Shown here one piece after another: positions 14,674 to 21,463 of a DNA stretch of 36,663 nucleotides (position 1 is its first letter; every line of letters starts with the position of its first letter). The translations under genes were made by a program, and so were the position numbers. This DNA comes from CAYGZA01 sp964354135 (GTDB lineage Bacteria > Planctomycetota > Planctomycetia > Pirellulales > Thermoguttaceae): NCBI GenBank assembly GCA_964354135.1, contig CAYGZA010000018.1:1-36663 (forward strand), read 5' to 3'. The notes beneath the pieces are model-generated. The model had not been told where the DNA came from. It was given only the letters and a program-made list of their open reading frames with translations, and did not search any database.

Positions 14674-15162
14674 ACGGCAAAGCAGAAGAAGAACCAAGAC
14701 GACAAAGAGCACGACAACGAGCGCCTGGTCGCCCAGAACCGCAAGGCCTTGCACAAATATCACGTGCTGGAGACGTTGGAGTGCGGGATCGCTCTGGTGG
14801 GGAGCGAGGTGAAGAGCCTCCGCACGGGCCGGGTGTCGGTCGACGAGGCGTACGGCCGCGTCCGCGGGGGGGAGGTGTGGCTCATCGGCTGCGACATCCC
14901 CGAGTACGTCCAGGCCAATCGGTTCAATCACGCCCCCCGCCGCCCGCGGAAACTGCTCATGCACCGCCGCGAAATCCAGCGGTTCGCCTGCCGGGCCCTC
15001 GAAAAGGGCCTGACCCTGGTGCCTTTGAAGCTCTACTTCAAGCAGGGCCGGGCCAAGCTGCTCCTCGGGCTCTGCCGCGGAAAACAAACGCACGATAAGC
15101 GGCACGCCATGAAGCAGGCCGAGGCCCGCCGGGAGATGCAGCGGGCCCTACGCCGGCGGTGA
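14674..15162 (+). CDS. smpB: SmpB, tmRNA-binding protein; apparent ACG start
   Basis: The body is unmistakable SmpB: NRKALHKYHVLETLECGIALVGSEVKSLR, then VWLIGCDIPEY, a basic RRPRKLLMHRREI stretch, LYFKQGRAKLLLGLCRGKQTHDKR and a basic C-terminal tail. It binds tmRNA for trans-translation and ribosome rescue. The first standard start codon in frame is a TTG at 14749, inside the conserved core, which would delete NRKA and more. Upstream the frame reads TAKQKKNQDDKEHDNERLVAQ from an ACG at 14674, exactly like an SmpB N-terminus with ACG where ATG is expected, and GGGAG (14661-14665) lies 8 nt before it. The stop closing the frame is at 14617. Alternatives are CTG at 14725, ATT at 14626, or an ATG-to-ACG sequence error. 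The gene call is secure; the start is not. Confidence 0.88.
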   Translation, partial: TAKQKKNQDDKEHDNERLVAQNRKALHKYHVLETLECGIALVGSEVKSLRTGRVSVDEAYGRVRGGEVWLIGCDIPEYVQANRFNHAPRRPRKLLMHRREIQRFACRALEKGLTLVPLKLYFKQGRAKLLLGLCRGKQTHDKRHAMKQAEARREMQRALRRR

Positions 15163-15445
15163 GAGGCGAGTCGGCATTCCCCTCGCCAAGGGGGACGGCG
15201 GGCGAGTCCCGCTCATTCGTCCGGGGCGCGCCACAATCCGGGTGAACCAAGATGGGGGTTCCTTGCGTATCGAAGCGCAGGTGAGAAGGTCTGTGGTAGA
15301 GTATTGTAATTGCCTTTCCCGCGGCGGAACTGCGGACGGCAAAATACCCCCATTGCAAGGGGGTTCATGGCGGTGATTGCCGTCCGACCTTCCGACGAAT
15401 CTACCCCTCCGTGCAGGGGGCAGTTTTTCCAGACGCTGTTTGCTG

Positions 15446-16117
15446 ATGCTCCAACTGACTGACGTCAAGAAAACGTTCATCCAGCCGGACGGCAGCGAAT
15501 TGCCGATCCTGGATATCGCCGAGTTCGACGTCGCCGCCGGCGAACAGGTGGTCCTGGTCGGCCGCAGCGGCTGCGGCAAGACGACGCTTTTGCACATCAT
15601 CGCCGGGATTAGCCGGCCCACCGCGGGTCGGGTCAAGATCGACGGCTGGGACCTGGCCCTGATGGAGGAGTCCGAGGTCGACCAGTTCCGCGCCGAGCGG
15701 ATCGGCTACGTCTTCCAGACGTTCAATCTCCTGCCCAGCTTTACGGCCCTGGAGAACGTCCTCTTGGGAATGACGTTCGGCAAGGTCCGGGTGGACAAGG
15801 AGCGGGCGCGGCACCTGCTCCGCCGCGTCGGTCTGGAAGAGCGGCTCACGCACAAGCCGCCGATGCTCTCCGTAGGCGAGCAGCAGCGGGTGGCCGTCGC
15901 CCGGGCGCTGGCCAACCGCCCGCAGTTGATCCTCGCCGACGAGCCGACCGCCAACGTCGACGTGGGCAACCAGCAGCAGGTCATCGATCTGTTGCGGGAG
16001 ACGTGTCAGGAGGAAGAGGTGGCCCTGATTCTCGTGACCCACGCGCCGGAAGTGGCGGAACAGTTCCAGCGTGTGGAATACCTGGAAGAAATCAACCGCG
16101 TTCGGGCAGTCCGATGA
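15446..16117 (+). CDS. ABC transporter ATP-binding protein, LolD/MacB type
   Basis: 223 residues from the ATG at 15446, where homology begins (MLQLTDVKKTF); there is no strong SD. Walker A GRSGCGKTT (39-47), Q-loop Gln91 in YVFQTFNLLPS, signature LSVGEQQR (141-148, where the family usually has LSGGQ), Walker B LILADEP (161-167) and switch His199 are all present. This is the ATPase of an FtsX-type (type VII) exporter or lipoprotein-release system. Its stop overlaps the permease start by 4 bp (ATGA, 16114-16117), so the two are translationally coupled. The 283 bp upstream, between smpB and this gene, contain only small GC-rich inverted repeats, including CCCCC/GGGGG around 15350. Confidence 0.92.
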   Translation: MLQLTDVKKTFIQPDGSELPILDIAEFDVAAGEQVVLVGRSGCGKTTLLHIIAGISRPTAGRVKIDGWDLALMEESEVDQFRAERIGYVFQTFNLLPSFTALENVLLGMTFGKVRVDKERARHLLRRVGLEERLTHKPPMLSVGEQQRVAVARALANRPQLILADEPTANVDVGNQQQVIDLLRETCQEEEVALILVTHAPEVAEQFQRVEYLEEINRVRAVR

Positions 16118-17460
16118 GTCTCTGGAAAATCGCCTGGCGGAGCATCCAGCAGCGTGCGTTGGCCTCGGGCCTGACGGCCTTTTCCATGGCCTTGGGCGTG
16201 GCCTTGGTGGTGGCGGTCCTGGTCATCCTCGGGGTGGTCGACCAGTCGTTCCGGCGGAGCTCTCAGGGTTACGATCTCATCATCGGCGCCAAGGGGAGCC
16301 CGCGGGACCTGGTGCTCAGCACCGTCTACCACCTCGGCAAGCCGACGGACAGCATCCCGTACGCCGTCTACGACGATCTGGTCAACGGGCAGTTCGCCCC
16401 GGACATCGACGTGGCGGTTCCCGTCTGTCTGGGCGACGCGTTCAAAGGGTTCCGCGTCATCGGCACCACGCCCGACATGTTCGACCGGCTGGAGTACCTC
16501 GACGGCCGAAAATACGAGTTTGCCCCTGGGGGGGAGAACTTCGGCTGGGACGGGACCTTTGAGGCGGTGCTCGGGGCGAAGGCGGCACGGAAGACCGGGC
16601 TCAAGGTCGGCGACAAGTTCCGCCCCGTTCACGGCACCGCCGCCGAGGGTGGAAAGGAGCACGACCAGCGTACCGAGTTCACCGTGGTCGGGGTATTGGC
16701 CTCCACGGGGACCCCCAACGACCGCGCCCTGTTTGTGAACATCGAGGGCTTCTACCACCTCCATACTCGGGACGACGAAAGCGCCGATCAGCAATCGGCC
16801 GGCGCCGTCCGGGAGAAAACGAAGAAGGACGCCAAGCAAGCCCCGGCGAAGGAGAAGCCCGGCGCCGGCGCTTCCCACGACCACGACGCGATCCCCTATG
16901 AGGCGAAGCGAATCACAGCGGTGCTGATGGTCGTGAAGACGCCGAATCAGGCCCGGCGGGTCGCCCTGCCCAAGCTGATCGCCCGGGAGCTGGAGGTGCA
17001 GGCCGTGGCCCCGGCGACCCAGGTGACGGAACTGCTGGAGGGGTTGGTGGGCGACCTGCAGTTGATCCTTCTCTTCCTGGCGGTGCTGATCGTGGTCGTG
17101 GCGGGGATCGGCATCTTGGTGAGCATCTACAACTCGATGAGCGACCGGCGGCACGAGATCGCCGTCCTCCGCGCCCTGGGGGCCAAGCGGCGGACCGTGA
17201 TGTTGGTCGTCCTCTGGGAGTCGATGCTCCTGGCACTCGGCGGCGGGGGGATAGGGCTGGTGTTAGGGCACGGCCTGACCGGGGCCTTGGGACCCACGAT
17301 CGCCGATCGCACCGGAGTGGCCATCGACCCCTTCCAGTTCCAGGCCGCCGAATTGATCCTCATTCCGGGCCTGATCCTCCTGGCGGCCATCGTCGGGTAC
17401 CTGCCCGCCGTGGTCGCCTACCGCACCGACGTGGCCCAATCGTTGATCGCCTCACCGTAG
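16114..17460 (+). CDS. FtsX/MacB-type ABC transporter permease
   Basis: 448 residues. One N-terminal membrane helix (about 18-42) is followed by a large extracytoplasmic MacB-PCD-like domain (43-300), then three C-terminal helices (about 310-340, 365-390, 415-440) of the FtsX fold, with NSMSDRRHEIAVLRALGAKRR between the first two. A low-complexity Lys/Ala linker near 230-250 runs into ASHDHD, a short metal-binding-looking patch. It forms one transporter with the coupled ATPase. Such proteins move lipoproteins, peptides or other envelope substrates by mechanotransmission; a role in metal handling is suggested only by context (DUF3299-like neighbour). Confidence 0.9.
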   Translation: MSLWKIAWRSIQQRALASGLTAFSMALGVALVVAVLVILGVVDQSFRRSSQGYDLIIGAKGSPRDLVLSTVYHLGKPTDSIPYAVYDDLVNGQFAPDIDVAVPVCLGDAFKGFRVIGTTPDMFDRLEYLDGRKYEFAPGGENFGWDGTFEAVLGAKAARKTGLKVGDKFRPVHGTAAEGGKEHDQRTEFTVVGVLASTGTPNDRALFVNIEGFYHLHTRDDESADQQSAGAVREKTKKDAKQAPAKEKPGAGASHDHDAIPYEAKRITAVLMVVKTPNQARRVALPKLIARELEVQAVAPATQVTELLEGLVGDLQLILLFLAVLIVVVAGIGILVSIYNSMSDRRHEIAVLRALGAKRRTVMLVVLWESMLLALGGGGIGLVLGHGLTGALGPTIADRTGVAIDPFQFQAAELILIPGLILLAAIVGYLPAVVAYRTDVAQSLIASP

Positions 17461-17466
17461 CGCGAT

Positions 17467-18171
17467 ATGAGCACGCAATCCCGATTTCCCAAGACTCAGC
17501 CCGTCGTCTCCGTGCGGCGGGGCCGGCAACAAGGAAGGCCGGAAAGGGGCTACCGGGCCCTCAGCGGGCTGGCAATCCTCTGCCTGGTGCTTGGGGTTCT
17601 CTCCCTCGCGACCTTCGTGGACTGGTCGCTGGCCGTCGTGCCGGTCCTCGCGATGCTGCTGGGCTGGATCGCCGTGCGGCGGATTCGCCGCAATCCGGAG
17701 GAGACAACGGGCATCGGCATGGTCCGCGTGGGAGTGGGGCTTGCCGCGGGCTTCTGGATCGCCGGCTATGTCTGGCTCGCCTACCAGTACTCTCATTGGG
17801 CGCCGCCGGGATATCTGGCGATTGCCTACCAGAAGCTCCAGCCCGATCCGAACAACCCCGAACAGCGCGTCCCCGAAGAGGCGATGAACCTGGACAAACG
17901 GAAGGTATTCATCCGCGGCTACATGGCCCCGGGCAAGCAGCGCCTGAGAATCAGGGAGTTCGTCCTGGCCCAGGAGCCGGGGGACTGCTCCTACTGCAAG
18001 CCGACCCCGATGCCGACCCAGCTCATCCGGGTCAAGTTGAAGCCGCCGAGGACCGTCGACTACACGAATCACATCGTAGGCGTCGGCGGCGAGTTCACCG
18101 TTCACGAAGACCCCAAAGAAGGGGGGATGGGCGGCCTGGTCTACCAGATTGAAGCCGATTGCATCCGCTAA
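17467..18171 (+). CDS. Membrane protein with DUF4190-like and DUF3299-like parts
   Basis: 234 residues, starting 6 bp after the permease stop. Residues 31-71 and 87-107 form membrane helices in a DUF4190-like arrangement. The rest resembles DUF3299: RKVFIRGYMAPGKQ, REFVLAQEPGDCSYCKP with Cys174 and Cys177, and a final VYQIEADCI. DUF3299 proteins are often encoded next to FtsX-type ABC transporters, including a zinc-linked set in Vibrio as I recall it, so this is probably an accessory factor of the two upstream genes. The CxxC could bind metal. The function is not established. Confidence 0.75.
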   Translation: MSTQSRFPKTQPVVSVRRGRQQGRPERGYRALSGLAILCLVLGVLSLATFVDWSLAVVPVLAMLLGWIAVRRIRRNPEETTGIGMVRVGVGLAAGFWIAGYVWLAYQYSHWAPPGYLAIAYQKLQPDPNNPEQRVPEEAMNLDKRKVFIRGYMAPGKQRLRIREFVLAQEPGDCSYCKPTPMPTQLIRVKLKPPRTVDYTNHIVGVGGEFTVHEDPKEGGMGGLVYQIEADCIR

Positions 18172-18214
18172 GTGGCTTGGCGTGATTCCGGCATACGGCG
18201 TTCAGACGGACGCC

Positions 18215-18243
18215 TTTGCGCCCAGCGGACGGGCACGTATACT
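18215..18243 (+). promoter_or_regulatory. Predicted promoter upstream of the ricT-like gene
   Basis: TATACT (18238-18243, 5 of 6) has a weak -35, TTTGCG (18215-18220, 3 of 6), 17 bp upstream. The start codon lies 97 bp past the -10. Confidence 0.35.
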
Positions 18244-18339
18244 TCCCGGGGTGACTGCGGGTGATTCCGGCCGCTTTCGGCCGTTCTTCCAGGCCAGCCC
18301 GTTAAACGGGGGGCCATGCCTCCTCGATAGTGGTCCACC

Positions 18340-19200
18340 ATGGCTAGCTACGTAGTCCGGTTCGGCGCCATGAGGATTCTGGGGCTTTTCTCGCCCACTG
18401 GCGAACAGGAGTACCGGCGGGGAACGAACGTCATTGTCCGCACGGAGCGCGGGCTCGAAGCGGGAGAGGTGCTTGTTGAGGCGGCGCCCACCGCCGTGGA
18501 GCGGTTCAAGGACCATCCGCAGGGCCAAATCCTCCGGCAAATGACCCCCGACGACGCCAACGAGCTCTCGCGCATGCACGACCAGGAGCGGAGCGAGTTC
18601 CAGGTGTGCCTCCAGTGCATCAGCAAGCTCAACATGGAAATGGAGCTGGTCGACGTGGAGCACGTCTTCGGCGGGGAGCGGGTGATCGTGTACTATCTGG
18701 CCGAGGGCCGCATCGATTTCCGCGAGCTGGTCAGGATGCTCGCCGGCGAGTTCCAAACGCGGATCGAAATGCGTCAGATCGGCGTCCGCGACGAGGCCAA
18801 GCTCCTGGCCGACTACGGGGACTGCGGCAAGGCGGTCTGCTGCAACACCCACCTGGCGGAAATGCCGCCGGTCTCGATGAAGATGGCCAAGCTCCAGAAG
18901 GCGACGCTGGACCCGAGCAAGATCTCCGGCCGCTGCGGGCGCCTGAAATGCTGCCTGCGGTACGAGTACGAAATGTACGAGAAGATACAAAAGGAGCTGC
19001 CGCCGATCGGCGCCAGCGTGCTGACGAGCGAGGGCCGGGCCAGAATCGTGGGCCACGAGCTCCTCGCCGGGCAGCTCGTGGTGGAAACGGAAGATCATCG
19101 CCGCAAGCTGATCCCCGTGGCCGAGGCATCCTCCCTGCCGGACGACGGCGCGTCGGGCGCGAAGGGGGCCGCCGGGGCGCCCGAATCCCCGCCTCCGTGA
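18340..19200 (+). CDS. ricT: PSP1-domain protein, RicT (YaaT)-like
   Basis: 286 residues. The N-terminal 90 residues form a beta-rich part; the PSP1 core follows, with LQCISKLNMEMELVDVEHVFGGERVIVYY and ADYGDCGKAVCCNTHL. Six Cys sit in two clusters: Cys162, 167, 168 and Cys199, 204, 205 (SGRCGRLKCCLRYEYEMY). In Bacillus RicT these Cys are linked to iron-sulfur binding in the RicA-RicF-RicT complex, which acts on RNA maturation and biofilm control. No ricA or ricF lies in this window. The C-terminal 35 residues are Ala/Gly/Pro-rich and probably disordered. No clear SD is seen; the start is chosen because the conserved YVVRFG opens the family. Confidence 0.88.
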   Translation: MASYVVRFGAMRILGLFSPTGEQEYRRGTNVIVRTERGLEAGEVLVEAAPTAVERFKDHPQGQILRQMTPDDANELSRMHDQERSEFQVCLQCISKLNMEMELVDVEHVFGGERVIVYYLAEGRIDFRELVRMLAGEFQTRIEMRQIGVRDEAKLLADYGDCGKAVCCNTHLAEMPPVSMKMAKLQKATLDPSKISGRCGRLKCCLRYEYEMYEKIQKELPPIGASVLTSEGRARIVGHELLAGQLVVETEDHRRKLIPVAEASSLPDDGASGAKGAAGAPESPPP

Positions 19201-19278
19201 GCAAGACACTTAGGGCCCTGCGGCAACGCAGGCGTCCCCGTTCTCGGCCGTTCCCAACCAACCCGCAGGCAACCAGGC

Positions 19279-19716
19279 ATGATCGATCCCCGAGACTCGT
19301 TCTTTCACCTTCTCCGCGAAGACCGGCGTTACCGCGCCGAGGCGTATCTGTTCGTCTGGGAGGCGTTGAACTTTGCCCAGTCGGAGCTGAAAATGGGCAA
19401 GGAAAGCGCCAGCGAGCCGGTGCAGGCCGCCGGCGAGAAGGCGCCCGAGGCCGAAAAGCCGCAGCGGCACGTGACCGGCCAGGACCTCTGCGAGGCCATC
19501 CGCCGGTACGCCCTCCGCCAGTACGGCTACATGGCCAAGACGGTGCTGAACAGTTGGGGGATACACGCCACGGGCGATTTCGGCGAGATCGTCTACAACC
19601 TGATCCGCATCGGCCAGATGCGCAAGAGCAGGAACGACCGCCGCGAGGACTTCGACGATGTCTACGACTTCCAGACCGCGCTTGAGGACGAGTTCAAGTT
19701 CTCTCCGGCGGAGTAG
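19279..19716 (+). CDS. Minf_1886-family protein
   Basis: 145 residues, 78 bp after the ricT-like stop. The family marks are RYRAEAYLFVWEALNFAQ, then HVTGQDLCEAIRRYALRQYGYMAKTVLNSWGI, TGDFGEIVYNLI and a C-terminal DFDDVYDFQTAL. An Ala/Glu/Lys insert (about residues 45-70) splits the first two motifs. The family is conserved in Planctomycetes and Verrucomicrobia and has no established function. A heptad array starts 1 nt after its stop. Confidence 0.85.
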   Translation: MIDPRDSFFHLLREDRRYRAEAYLFVWEALNFAQSELKMGKESASEPVQAAGEKAPEAEKPQRHVTGQDLCEAIRRYALRQYGYMAKTVLNSWGIHATGDFGEIVYNLIRIGQMRKSRNDRREDFDDVYDFQTALEDEFKFSPAE

Positions 19717-19717
19717 G

Positions 19718-19747
19718 CAAGAGAGGCGAGAGACGAGGGACGAGGGG
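19718..19747. repeat. Degenerate 7-bp periodic repeat after the Minf_1886 gene
   Basis: After a CAAGAGA leader, the units GGCGAGA GACGAGG GACGAGG follow at a strict period of 7 on the coding strand, beginning almost at the stop codon. They are purine-rich and degenerate. Confidence 0.65.
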
Positions 19748-19773
19748 AGCCAAGACGGAGGGGCCGGGATGCC

Positions 19774-19983
19774 ATGAGCCGCAGCAGGAAGCGATCCGCG
19801 GAGCGAATGCCCGCGCCGGCGTCGTCCGATCGGCCGACGCGCCCTGCGGAGAGGCGCCGTACGCCGATCCCACACCCGCCACGGCCCAATAGGCTCTTCT
19901 TGGCGGTAGCGGTCCTGCTGCTGGTCGCCTGGATGATCTTGCTGGCGGCGTTGGCGCTGACCGTGGGAATCGTCCGCGCTTGA
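19774..19983 (+). CDS. Small single-helix membrane protein
   Basis: 69 residues. GGAGGGG (19757-19763) lies 10 nt before the ATG. The first 40 residues are basic and Pro-rich (RRRTPIPHPPRPNR); residues 42-67 are one strong membrane helix (LFLAVAVLLLVAWMILLAALAL). Charge distribution suggests the N-terminus is cytoplasmic. I recognise no family; it could be a small assembly or regulatory membrane protein. It sits 57 bp after the Minf_1886 gene and converges on the Fe-S gene with 39 bp between stops. Confidence 0.6.
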   Translation: MSRSRKRSAERMPAPASSDRPTRPAERRRTPIPHPPRPNRLFLAVAVLLLVAWMILLAALALTVGIVRA

Positions 19984-20022
19984 CGGCCACCGCCGCCCGA
20001 TCCCTGACCCGTTCCTCTGGGC

Positions 20023-20805
20023 CTACTGCCCTCGCTCCGTCGCCGCCAGCACCTCCGCAATGTGAACCGTGCGGATGTGCCGCGTGGCCGGGTCGCGGCG
20101 GAGGATGCCGCCCAGGTGCATCATGCAGCTTATATCGGGCGAGACGACCATCTCGGCGCCGCTTTTGAGCACGTTTTCCGCTTTGGTCCGGCCCATGGCC
20201 AGCGAGGTGCCCGGCATCTTCACGCTGAACGTGCCCCCGAAGCCGCAGCACTCCTCCACGTTCGGCAGCTCGACGTACTGGAGGCCGCGGACGTTTTCGA
20301 GCAGTCTCAAGGGCGGGTCCACAACGCCCAGCTCCCGCCGCGTATGGCAGCCGTTGTGCAGAGTGACTTTGTGCGGGAAGCAGGCCCCCGTGTCGGTCAC
20401 ACCGAGGACGTTCACGAGAAACTCGGTCAGCTCGAAGACCCGCCGGCCCACGTCGACCACCTCGGGGGCCGGGTCCGCCAGCCCGAAGAACACCCGGCAC
20501 ATCGCCGAACAGGAGCCCGAGGGCGACACGATCCAGCGGTGCCCTTCAAACGCCCGGCAGAAGTGGCGGATCACCTTGCGGGCCTCTTCCCAATAGCCGG
20601 AATTGAAGGCCGGCTGGCCGCAGCAGGTTTGCCTGTCTGGGAATACCACGGGGACGCCGAGGCGCGTCAGCAACCGCGCGGCGGCCTCGCCGACTTGCGG
20701 ATAGAGCTGGTCGACGTAGCAGGGAATGAACAGGGCGACCGGCTCGCCGGGCCGGTACTCGGGATAGCGCTGGTCGGGGGAGGAATCGCGGGCTGGCTGA
20801 AGCAT
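20023..20805 (-). CDS. LutA-like (Fe-S)-binding CCG-domain protein
   Basis: 260 residues. Two CCG repeats are visible: FIPCYVDQLYP with TCCGQPAFNSG, and NGCHTRRELG with ECCGFGGTFSVK; extra Cys lie in SGSCSAMCRVF. This is the pattern of LutA/YkgE and the C-terminal part of GlpC, heterodisulfide-reductase-like iron-sulfur subunits used in L-lactate or glycolate oxidation. LutB and LutC partners are not encoded nearby, so it stands alone here. No SD is seen before the ATG at 20805. It is preceded by hicA on the same strand, with 90 bp between. Confidence 0.9.
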   Translation of the reverse strand: MLQPARDSSPDQRYPEYRPGEPVALFIPCYVDQLYPQVGEAAARLLTRLGVPVVFPDRQTCCGQPAFNSGYWEEARKVIRHFCRAFEGHRWIVSPSGSCSAMCRVFFGLADPAPEVVDVGRRVFELTEFLVNVLGVTDTGACFPHKVTLHNGCHTRRELGVVDPPLRLLENVRGLQYVELPNVEECCGFGGTFSVKMPGTSLAMGRTKAENVLKSGAEMVVSPDISCMMHLGGILRRDPATRHIRTVHIAEVLAATERGQ

Positions 20806-20895
20806 GAGTCGATGGCTGCAAACCGCGTTGTACGAATCTCAGGTAAACCGATACTCCATTCTCATTCGGATGGACAGGGGCGGCCGGCCCACCAG

Positions 20896-21132
20896 CTACG
20901 TATCGTATTCCCGCAGGAAGTCGTCGCGCCGGATTCCGGCCTGGGTAAGGATCGTGCGCAGGGTCGAGCCCTTAACTCGGGAATGATTCGGCATGGTCAG
21001 CGGTGTCCGCGTGCCATCTGCGTTCTGTCGGACCATGGCGACATGATTGCCCTCGCGCACGAGTTGAAAACCCAGTCGCCCGAGCGCCCAGATCACTTTC
21101 TCCTTCGGGGCGTCCACGGGGAACTTCGCCAT
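20896..21132 (-). CDS. hicA: HicA-like mRNA interferase toxin
   Basis: 78 residues. It has the small double-stranded RNA-binding-like fold of HicA/YcfA: ALGRLGFQLVREGNHVAMVR carries the conserved Gly-x-His, followed by LTMPNHSRVKGSTLRTILTQAGI, the usual second half. The last bases of hicB (TGA) overlap this ATG by one base (TGATG), so the pair is coupled. HicA cleaves mRNA and is neutralised by HicB. The gene order here is antitoxin first. Length and motifs suggest an intact toxin. Confidence 0.88.
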   Translation of the reverse strand: MAKFPVDAPKEKVIWALGRLGFQLVREGNHVAMVRQNADGTRTPLTMPNHSRVKGSTLRTILTQAGIRRDDFLREYDT

Positions 21133-21356
21133 CAGGGTCCAATCCCCGCTTCGGCCACGAAGACCTCGATTTCCGATGTGTCGGCGTCCAACACCTCTTG
21201 CCCGAAGGTCTCGATGTGGAAACGAATCGCCGACTTCACGTCGTCGAAGGCGTCTTCGTAGGTGTCGCCTTGGCCGACGACAACTCCCTTCAGCCCCAAC
21301 GGGTAAGCGACATACCCGTCCGGGTGCTTTTCGACGATGATCTTGAACCGTTTCAT
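21132..21356 (-). CDS. hicB: HicB-like antitoxin
   Basis: 74 residues from the ATG at 21356, with GGGGAG upstream. The sequence MKRFKIIVEKHPDGYVAYP, then GVVVGQGDTYEDAFDDVKSAIRFHIE, is the partial RNase-H-like fold of HicB antitoxins. The protein ends right after this domain, without a C-terminal DNA-binding domain, so it belongs to the short HicB class that neutralises HicA but may not bind DNA by itself. The frame continues upstream without stop into the 3' end of the HzsA-related gene, but that part is a shadow. Confidence 0.86.
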   Translation of the reverse strand: MKRFKIIVEKHPDGYVAYPLGLKGVVVGQGDTYEDAFDDVKSAIRFHIETFGQEVLDADTSEIEVFVAEAGIGP

Positions 21357-21463
21357 GACACGAACTCCCCGGGGATCAGAACCGAACCTCCACGTCATTT
21401 TCGCCCACGCTCCCGGGTCCGGCAAGCCCTCACCAAAACGTTCTCCCCAGCGGGACAGGGGCC

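Noticed and set aside
14749..15162. SmpB starting at the TTG at 14749
   Set aside because: It would remove the conserved NRKA segment of the SmpB core; the protein clearly extends further upstream.
15163..15445. Promoter for the ABC transporter genes near TAGAGT/TGTAAT (15297-15310)
   Set aside because: No -35 hexamer at an acceptable distance was found.
20806..20895. Small gene or RNA between hicA and the LutA-like gene
   Set aside because: Only 90 bp with no stem-loop or SD-preceded frame worth calling.
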